Source of the DNA: Agrostemma githago
Lineage: Eukaryota; Streptophyta; Magnoliopsida; Caryophyllales; Caryophyllaceae
NCBI GenBank assembly: GCA_958450325.1
Contig: OY288261.1
Coordinates: 16,295,277 to 16,359,276, forward strand
Reading direction: 5' to 3'
Length of the DNA stretch: 64,000 bases
A program made the translations under genes and the position numbers. Within the stretch, counting starts at the first letter, position 1. Each line of letters begins with the position of its first letter. Below are positions 56,767 to 64,000 of the stretch, piece after piece. The notes below the pieces were generated by a model that was not told the DNA's origin, made no database searches, and worked only from the letters and a program-made list of their open reading frames with translations.

Positions 56767-57650
56767 CCCTCTCGAAGTTGAAATAGGTTTGGTGGTATCC
56801 TCAACAACCACCTTATATATATGTATCATATTTCTTTAAGTTTATTAGTTTTGTTAGCTTGAGAAGATCGATTGAAAATTGGATTTCATCATGGAGCAAA
56901 ATTTGGATAAAAATCAAGCTTTGGAGAAGTTATGGAGCTAAATTGAAGACCACAAGCATGTTTGTGGGAATTATTGATTATGTAATGTGAGTCGAGTCAT
57001 ATATTTGAATCTCTAGGTGATTATTGAAGAGCCATGAATTGGCAAGGCGGAAAAACGCAGCAAGAAGACCGCCGGGCGAAACTTCGCCCGGTGAGACTCG
57101 ACCGGGCGAAATTTCGCCCTACGGAAAAGTTGCCAGAATTGCCGGAACGAAGAAGTTACCACCGGGCGAAATTTCGCCCGGTGAGATTTTGACCGGGTGA
57201 AATTTCACCCGGTGGAAAAAGACGGCAAAATTGATTTTCAGACGAAATGTCGTCGGGTGAAATTTCACCCGATGGTACCCGACCGGGCGAAATTTCACCC
57301 GGCGGTGTGTCTTGGCCGGATCACCTATGCTCACTTATTTACTCACTACATCTTCACTTTCCCTCCAACAAATTTACCTCAACATAACTTTCCCTCCAAT
57401 ACTTTTACACCAAATTTTTACCACCAACTTTAAACTTTCACTTTCCCTCCTCAAACACCCTTATTTATACCACCTTTTTCACCTCACTCATCATTTCACC
57501 CTTCCAACCATCACAAATTCACTACATCACCTTCCATTTCCCATATTCAACCTCCATTCATAACTCCATTCCATATTTGGGTGAATATTTATTTCGGGTT
57601 TTTGAAGAAGGAGAAGCTAAGTTTCGGGATTTTTCTTGCAAATTATTATC
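56767..57650 (+). other. Athila spacer between pol and ORF2
   Basis: Non-coding. It contains the palindrome array at 57071-57305 and a C/T-rich stretch (57330-57560) that looks like an untranslated leader for ORF2. Confidence 0.65.
57071..57305. repeat. Palindrome array GGGCGAAATTTCGCCC outside the LTR
   Basis: Six copies of the same palindrome class as in the Athila LTRs: at 57071, about 57101, 57161, 57191, 57252 and 57282. It lies 1.2 kb from any LTR-homologous sequence. Confidence 0.9.
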
Positions 57651-58550
57651 ATGGAAACAAGGGCTCAAAGAGCGGCACGTAAACAAGGTATGGCCTCGAC
57701 TTCTAATCCTTCTAAGCATTCATCTTCTAATAAGTCCGCTAGGCCTAAACTTTTACCGTGCCTTGATTCACCACTTGCTCGTATTTTCTCTGAAAAGAAC
57801 TTTGAGAGTACGAGATGGCCTTGTTTAATCACAATGAAAAATTTAGGAATTAAGAACGATATTATAGAGTTATCGTCTAGAATTGGTACTAGTAAACTAC
57901 TTGGTTTTGTGCCTTGCACAAACAAAGACTTGACTTGTGAATTTCTAGGTAGTTTTACAGTCGATAACCCGACCGCACCTAAGGAGTTCAAATTTAATTT
58001 GTTTGGTAGAAATCACTGTTTAAATATTTCCGACTTTACCTTAGCTCTAGGGTTGCCCTCATCGGGTACCGGGCTAAGTAGACCCCTAAGTGATTCGCGA
58101 AGTAATGCGATTAGGAGAGACTTGTGGAGGCGCATAGCGCCGGGTCAACGTGATTTCGAACCCAATTCTAGTTTTACCGCTGAAATCCGTAACCCAGCCA
58201 TTCGTTATTTTGCTGAAATCCTTCCACACTGTCTTTTGCCTTCTACCGAAAATATCATTAACCTCAATGTGTGTGTCTTACAATTGTTATGTGACTCTTT
58301 ACTCGTTAACCCTTACCCCCTAGACCTACCTATTGTCGTGGCGTTACACTTTCATCAAATTATCATTGACCAACGCCCCTCTGTCGACTGTGGTGGTCTT
58401 GTGACCATAATAGCAAGAAATTTGGGTTATTATACCGACCATCTTAAACCACATGACCCCGTGTCTGGCTGGACGAGGCTTAATTCCCTACGTGGATTTT
58501 TAAGGTGCCTGACCATCGCCTCGTTTCTCTTAGCCATGACCGTGCCTTAA
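57651..58550 (+). CDS. Athila second ORF (ATHILA ORF-1 family, env-position)
   Basis: ATG at 57651 (METRAQRAARKQGMAS); 299 codons. It lies downstream of pol, where Athila elements carry a second ORF often called env-like and annotated as the ATHILA ORF-1 family. Visible features: a basic, Ser-rich N-terminus; WPCLITMKNLGIKNDIIELSSRIG; LGFVPCTNKDLTCEFLGSF; and FNLFGRNHCLNISDFTLALG, which is the recognisable core of that family. A hydrophobic end is near residues 285-299. I see no signal peptide. The family's C-terminal part is often longer; a hydrophobic frame at 58827-58900 could be a detached piece after mutation. Function unknown; the DNA-derived assignment is moderately sure. Confidence 0.7.
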   Translation: METRAQRAARKQGMASTSNPSKHSSSNKSARPKLLPCLDSPLARIFSEKNFESTRWPCLITMKNLGIKNDIIELSSRIGTSKLLGFVPCTNKDLTCEFLGSFTVDNPTAPKEFKFNLFGRNHCLNISDFTLALGLPSSGTGLSRPLSDSRSNAIRRDLWRRIAPGQRDFEPNSSFTAEIRNPAIRYFAEILPHCLLPSTENIINLNVCVLQLLCDSLLVNPYPLDLPIVVALHFHQIIIDQRPSVDCGGLVTIIARNLGYYTDHLKPHDPVSGWTRLNSLRGFLRCLTIASFLLAMTVP

Positions 58551-61020
58551 TTGTCCCCTGCAAAAAACCAAACCAATATTTATAACAGTCACAATTGGGA
58601 CCTACCTCCAGGTCCCTGTGAATACCGACTAAATAACTCGGGGGATGTAGGAGTTTGGGAGTATGCCGGTGAAGGAACTCCCACGGCCTCCTTTGCGTCC
58701 AATGACTATTCAAATTAGACCCCCCCCCTACGAGAGTCGGTTGATAATTTGGTTTGTTTGTATTGTGGGTATAAATGTGTGGTTTAGGTCGGTGAGTATT
58801 AATCATATTCAATTGTATGTGAACTAATGTTGTTCTTTATTCCCTGTCCCATCAGTTTAATCATTGTGATCATTTTTATCTTGAACAAAATTGCAAGCTG
58901 TCCCACCGTCCCATCAAATGTGGCCGTAGTGGCCTTGGTATTGCTCCCGGTCGCTTGGCGACGTGATTACGCCATTGACCCCTTTGAAAAATCCAAATTT
59001 TTAAATCAAATCTTTCTCAATTTTCTTAATCCGGGCTAGGTGACGTGACTACACCTATGCCCAATTTTTCACCTTTCATTTTCTTTTATTTTATTTTTCA
59101 TCTTCTTAGCCACTTTGCTAGGGTCTAGGTGATGTGATTGCACCTAGGCCCGCCACTATCTTAATCGCTTTCTTTATTTTCTTTTCATTTTCTTTTTCTC
59201 AAATTTTCGAAAAACACAAAAACATTCAAATATTCTCGAAAAAATCCAAAAACATAAAAAAAAAAAAAAAAAAAAAATTATAAAATCCAAAAACATTTGA
59301 AAAATCATAAAAATCCAAAAAGATTTTTCTTAATTTTCTTTTCCACTTTTTTCGTTCTTCCCTACTTGTACATTGAGGACAATGTACAGTTTTAGTGTGG
59401 GGGAGGAGTTTATTATCTTTTATTTTTCAAAAATCTTTTCAAAAATCCATAAAAATTTGAAAAATTCGAAAAATCAAAAACATTTTCTTTTTCTTTTTTC
59501 TTCTTGTTTCTCGTTATGTTTCGTGTCCCGTGTATAGTCTTGTTCTCTACTCTTACAGGTAATCACCACCTTAATAGCGCGAATTGAAGAGATAATGAAA
59601 GCACCCGCTTGGTAACTTCCTTCCTTCTTTCTTCTTTAATTTTGTAGAGGAAGTAGGTTGTTGCTATTGGAGGCTCTCGAAGTTGAGCATTTTGGTGTTG
59701 TGGTTTATGCTTGAATGTTGATGGAGTATGGAGTTCATGGCTTTACTTGTGTTTTCTTTTACTTGTTTTTCCTTTTCCGTATGTTTTGTTTTGTTTTGTT
59801 TTTGTATAGTGTGTCTAGGATTAAACCTTTTCGAAAACCCGATTACAAACTTATTACAAGAGTTTACATTCCATTATAAATAACCCATTGTAGATTTTGG
59901 ACCTTAGTCTAGTAGAATGACTCTTAGGCAATGAATTTGTTGATCCTTTAGCTTTGAGTCCACCTTTTCTACTAGATGTTTACTTCGGGGTTTGCATTTG
60001 ACCACCTTGACCACCCATGGAGGAGTTAGGCCTTGGTTCCCGCATCCCGTTTTCTAGGTGACCTTGCTCGAACGACCATTGCACCTTTAGTCCAAATCTT
60101 TTCCGCCTTTTGTGGGTTATCCGGAATGGCGCGCGTTCTCGATTACCTATTTTTCCTCCACCTATACATCATCACAATAAGTTTACAAAAATAACCTCCA
60201 AGCTTGGTTACAAACCACATCAAAGAGCCAAAAAAGGGCAAAACCAAAGCAAGAGAAAAAGGGCACAAAAATATGAAAAACAAGAAAACAAAGGAGAAGA
60301 AAAGGAGCTTCAAATGAAAAATCAAATTATCAAAAGTGTCTCCTTCAAAAAAATAAAAAAAATAAAAAAAAAAAAGCCCTTTGATCGATTCATCATCGTG
60401 AAGTGCCAACTAGAGGACCGAGTCCCGAGGTCGGAAGATAGCGGTGATGAATTGATCCACCCCAATAATTGTAAACACTCCACCTTTTTATTTGGGCTAA
60501 TTTAGGAAATTCGAGTTTTGGAACGACCCTCTTGGCTTAGCCAAAGAGAGCGGGACCGCACTTACCTACAGTGTCGAACAAATCCATGGTTCACCTTTTC
60601 CACTCCATTTTACGCCCCGTAGTACCCCTTTAGAAGATTAGGAGAACCTGGCTAAGTTATCAACATCTATATTGCTTAATTGTCATAGTATTAGGCTTTG
60701 GTCCTTGTTTACGTGGGTGATTTATCTTGGAAGTCTATTGTTGTTTTAGGTAAGTAATCGGTGTCTTTCCCCGCCGTCTCGATGAGGGATTCGGTGTTTT
60801 ATTTTTGCTTTGGATGCGTCTATTCTCTCGTGCTATGTGTTTCTGTGTGTTTAGTCGCATCCACCACTTTGAGCAAGCCCCAACTAGCCTTGCATGGGAG
60901 TACTTTACCTCATAAGTATTTCGATGTGAGTTGAAGGGACGGAGCGGGTTCGTTAATTGCCCTGTATCGGCTTAGCATAGTCTAGCTAGTAGTAGTAGTT
61001 TGTAATTTCTTTTTGGGTCT
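58551..61020 (+). other. Athila long 3' untranslated region
   Basis: No convincing gene is seen; the longest open frames (for example 60110-60505) are low-complexity Lys-rich artefacts. There is a poly-A tract at 59258-59278. Duplicated blocks TGAC/TGATGTGATT...CACCTAGGCC lie at 59040-59150. A PPT-like sequence with hairpin is at 59368-59408. Confidence 0.6.
59368..59408 (+). promoter_or_regulatory. Internal PPT-like site with AGGA-loop hairpin
   Basis: An 8-bp perfect stem GTACATTG/CAATGTAC (59368-59375 and 59380-59387) encloses an AGGA loop and is followed by TTTTAGTGTGGGGGAGGAG. It has the same layout as the true PPT at 61021, 1.65 kb downstream. Confidence 0.75.
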
Positions 61021-61057
61021 TTGCTCGAGGACGAGCAACGGTTTAGTGTGGGGGAAT
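61021..61057 (+). promoter_or_regulatory. Athila polypurine tract with AGGA-loop hairpin
   Basis: A stem TTGCTCG/CGAGCAA (61021-61027 and 61032-61038) encloses an AGGA loop, followed by GGTTTAGTGTGGGGGAA and then the LTR at 61058. Confidence 0.85.
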
Positions 61058-62736
61058 TGTTGTGTGCTAAATTTAGACCGTTTTTCCCTCCATTTAGACC
61101 CGTTTTTCCCTCGTTTTGCGAGTTTTGAGTGCGATTATCGCCATATTTTGCGTACTTCTCGCATTAGCGTCTCTCTTGTGCGTTTTACGTGTTTTTGGTA
61201 GTTTTTCTATCATTTTGATAGGATTTGGCGCCGAAATCACGATTGAGCTTCCACGAGCATAAGAGAAAGGAAAACCGTCCAAAGAGCAAAGCACACAACT
61301 TAAAGTTTAAAGCCATCCGATCGAACAAACGAAGAATGAGACAAGACTCGAGGCCAGAAAAATGACCGGGCGAAATTTCACCCGGTGAGACACCACCGGG
61401 CGAAATTTCACCCGGTGAGACACCACCGGGCGAAATTTCACCCGACGGAAAAAAGTGCCTCCCGAAGATTTTCCGAGCTCCCCACCGGGCGAAACTGACC
61501 GGGCGAAATTTCGCCCGATGGTGAAGACGTGCCGAAAATGCGAAAAATCGAAGAAAATCTCACCGGGCGAAATTTCACCCGGTGAGAATTACTGACATGT
61601 CCGCGGGGCGAAATTCCACCCCATGAAGAAGCAAAGGGAGATTGTCTCACTAATGGAGCAAAAAGATGGATTTGGGCTTTAGGTTAAGGATACATTAAGA
61701 GAATTACTATATATATGTTACCCTAATGCATTGCCTAACTCACCTCTCCATTGTGCTAAGGAGGGAAGACATTACACCACTCCACCACCTTATTACACCA
61801 TCAATTAGTAGTAGTAGTAGTAGTAGTAAAAATCCTACAAAATTCCTAGTAGTTTATATAGTAATTAGTAGTAGATCTACACAATTCTCATCAACAATTG
61901 TTAGATCTCAAGTTTGTAGAAGATTATTCAAGGTTTTATTGAAGATTTGTGGGTTTATTGGAGGATTAGTGACAAATTCTCCATTTTATTCATCAAAGAT
62001 TCAATCTTTATCTATGATAACTTCTTATTTCTTTTAGATCTTCATAGTTGGTACAATTCTCTTCCACTCTCTAATCTCTATTTAGTTTTTTGTGTTATTT
62101 TCTCATCATCATCTTCTTTCAATCTTATTAATTTGCATGTTTTGATGATTTCCATAATGTTGTGTGAGTAGATTTCTTGTTGGGGAGTTTAGGGATGAGG
62201 GCTTGGTTTATTTGAATATAGGGATGTTGGTGGGTTGCTTGCATGTTGGTTTATCTTATTTATGGTGTCATGTCATTGATGTTTTAGTCCGGCCAACTAG
62301 ATCGACCTTGACTAATTTCTATCAATATGGGGAAACTCGGGGTAGGAATTACCATGACTAGGAACTCACCCTCATTCACCGCGAAAGCGGGTTTTTAGGC
62401 GAGTCGACCGACATTGTGACAAAAACTCGATCCCGACCTTCTTAGACCCCAAGCATCGAATCCCGACTTCTCCCTAACGCCTTTCCTTAAATTGATTACC
62501 TCCAAAACCATCAACGCGCTAATCTCTTTAGTATAGACTCGACCTCGAAACGAAAAAACCCCCTCTCTAAGATATCGAACACGACACTTTAAACCTCACG
62601 ACAATACACCGTTCCCTGTGGACCGACCTCGACTTACCACGATTACTTGTTTGTTTTTGTGATAATTCCGAGTCTATAAATATCGTTTGATCCCCCGTCC
62701 TTCGTTAAAACGACCGAACCGATTGGGAGGCGATCA
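61058..62736 (+). repeat. 3' LTR of Athila element
   Basis: Near-identical to 49049-50710. Differences include a 30-bp duplication of one palindrome unit (near 61375-61435), a 19-bp loss of part of another (near 61505), and two extra GTA units near 61810. Confidence 0.95.
61365..61622. repeat. Palindrome array GGGCGAAATTTCGCCC in 3' LTR
   Basis: Same array as in the 5' LTR with a changed number of units. Confidence 0.9.
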
Positions 62737-62741
62737 GGTCT
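62737..62741. repeat. Target duplication of Athila, right copy
   Basis: GGTCT, matching 49044-49048. Confidence 0.92.
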
Positions 62742-63021
62742 ATACCAGTGTACATAGTCTAGACGTTGATCGGGACGGACTTCCTAAGTCGAGTTGATCT
62801 TAGAACATGCCGCGAAACCCACTCGAATCGACTATGGACACCTTTTGACATATCCATATTGGAGTACATCAACGGTATAGTGGGACGTCGGTCGCGAGTA
62901 CCGGCCCGGGAAAATATGGGGTATGCATGAACCGTAGAACTAAAACGCGTATTGTACTAGTCAAACGATTTCTATTCGAGTCTCACCCTGAGGATGCCGA
63001 TGGTAAGTCACGCATCAGTTA
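62742..63021 (-). other. Leader of Tat element C, PBS-proximal part
   Basis: Homologous to 13100-13375 of element A in inverted orientation. Non-coding. Confidence 0.8.
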
Positions 63022-63040
63022 ATCCCCAGCGGAATCGCCA
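63022..63040 (-). promoter_or_regulatory. Primer-binding site of Tat element C
   Basis: On - TGGCGATTCCGCTGGGGAT, one base different from element A, three bases from the LTR end. Confidence 0.8.
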
Positions 63041-63043
63041 AAT

Positions 63044-64000
63044 TGTGGACATGACATAGGTCAACCCCGACGCGGCCACGCGCGGGTTTGGGTAGGCGAA
63101 TGAATCTCCATATGAGAATGGATCGAATTGAATTTAGGTCTATGTGGAGTCGCCACCGAATTTTGTGATTATTCGGAACCATTTGAGCCCACTCTATGTC
63201 GTAGTGGTCCGCATACAAAATACGGCCCATTTCCGATGTCAGAATTTATTGGGCTCGTCCCTTTGCATTTGATACCGATACCGACATTATCGGATATCGT
63301 GTATTGAATGACTCTCGTGCGCCAACGTTTTCGGGCATCCGGAAACCGAGGTTCTGAGTAAGGGGTGAGGGTACGTGTTGGGAAGCCCACAAAGGACACC
63401 CAACCCCGCCCGCACATTAGCGGCCTCTACTAAGAATTCGAATGACTTACAATACGCGCGTTAGTAAAACGGGAAGATATGCAAAGATTTATTTTCCCTA
63501 AACATGTGAATGGAATTGAAACGGGTTTCTAAGTCAATTTAATGCAATTAATTCTACGTCAAAGTGGAATTTTAGCATGTGGGTTCCTTTAGTACAATAA
63601 ACGAACAATAATTAAATTGACAAAAGAAATAACAAACGCGTTAGTAACGATGTAATAATATAACGACTAATAACGGTTTGTGCAAATAATAAATGAGATG
63701 AAAAGATGCAAATGTGATGACGTATGTTTTGAAAAGGTAGTGATACACATGATTGACTAAACACGTGTTGACATAAATCACAAATTACTACCGAGTTTTG
63801 GAAATAGAAGAATGTACGACTCGTTGCTTTGGTCGTGATGAGGCTACTCGGTCGAGTGGTCGATGGACTCGATCGAGTAGACCTGTAAAAAGCGATTATG
63901 TTTTGCGTTATAGACCATACTCGGCCGAGTTATTGACCAACTCGGTCGAGTACATGGCCACTCGATCGAGTCACTGTGAGACTCGACCGAGTGGTGGTCG
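63044..64000 (-). repeat. 5' LTR of Tat element C, partial (runs off window)
   Basis: Near-identical to 36784-37740 with a few differences, so the two LTRs of C are also fairly young. Six ACTCGRYCGAGT palindromes are visible at 63845-64000. Confidence 0.92.

Larger units (their letters stand above)
49049..62736 (+). mobile_element. Athila-lineage gypsy element, full length, young
   Basis: LTRs of 1662 bp (49049-50710) and 1679 bp (61058-62736), a 5-bp target duplication GGTCT, a PBS at 50714, gag-pol (50836-56766), a long 3' region with the Athila second ORF (57651-58550), and a PPT at 61041-61057. The 17-bp LTR length difference equals three visible indels (+30, -19, +6). By eye I count about 13 substitutions, under 1 per cent. 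It inserted in the leader of Tat C in the opposite direction. Two in-frame stops in gag-pol are the only breaks I see. Confidence 0.95.
36784..64000 (-). mobile_element. Tat element C, same family as A, split by Athila; 5' LTR runs off window
   Basis: Order on -: 5' LTR (from beyond 64000 to 63044), PBS (63040-63022), leader (63021-62742, then after the Athila insertion 49043-48268), gag-pol (48267-42278), 3' region, antisense ORF (40067-41872 on +), PPT (39437-39423), 3' LTR (39422-36784). The sequence GGATG just before 36784 is the predicted target duplication and should recur after the 5' LTR outside the window. It inserted into pol of element B. Confidence 0.9.

Noticed and set aside
57636..57650. 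Upstream start of Athila ORF2 at 57636
   Set aside because: That codon is TTG; the ATG at 57651 is the better start.
60110..60505. 131-codon Lys-rich frame in the Athila 3' region
   Set aside because: Low-complexity A-rich DNA with a competing frame on the other strand and no domain.

Overview
The window looks like plant nuclear intergenic DNA. It is almost wall-to-wall nested transposable elements, and I found no host gene I could support. The evidence is Ty3/gypsy elements of the plant Athila and Tat/Ogre lineages, a chromovirus-type LTR, a Ty1/copia remnant, CACTA, Stowaway, PIF/Tourist-like and Mutator-like elements, long LTRs, and plant-type PBS and PPT sites. Tat elements with antisense extra ORFs and 3' tandem repeats recall Retand of Silene. 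A Caryophyllales source is therefore possible, but that is a weak inference.

Layout. 1-3346: one end of a non-autonomous CACTA element. 3347-10673: a non-coding gypsy element in which one LTR (7335-9295) has a polypurine tract before it and a primer-binding site after it, so it is a tandem LTR-internal array. A second CACTA element (4775-7235) sits inside, carrying a Stowaway MITE and a 5S rDNA-derived segment. 10674-about 22215: Tat element A on +, with its 3' end lost and its reverse transcriptase split by a 1.2 kb PIF/Tourist-like element (17833-19026). About 22216-23486: fragment of a TGTAACACCCC-type LTR on -. 23487-about 28899: degenerate copia element on -, containing a Mutator-like MITE (24613-25182) and a Tat solo LTR with a 5-bp target duplication (26023-28182). 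About 28900-36783: Tat element B on -, with about 136-bp tandem repeats and two extra ORFs on the opposite strand. 36784 to beyond 64000: Tat element C on -, same family as A, with a spliced-looking antisense ORF. Element C is itself split by a young, nearly intact Athila element on + (49049-62736).

The insertion order can be read from target duplications. Athila (TSD GGTCT) went into the leader of C, C went into pol of B, the solo LTR (TSD ACTTG) into the copia element, the PIF element (TSD TTA) into A, and A into the tandem gypsy element. All gag-pol genes are broken. The Athila copy is the freshest: its gag-pol frame has only two in-frame stop codons, and its LTRs differ by three indels plus roughly a dozen substitutions counted by eye.

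The most interesting signals are not genes. First, a short stem with varying sequence but a constant AGGA loop sits just before the polypurine tract in two unrelated gypsy lineages, three times in all. Second, two unrelated elements carry arrays of short palindromes: GGGCGAAATTTCGCCC-type in Athila and ACTCGRYCGAGT-type in Tat C. The Athila array has changed copy number between the two LTRs of one insertion, and the Tat motif also fills the intron of the antisense gene. Third, the Tat antisense ORFs each have their own TATA-like promoter.
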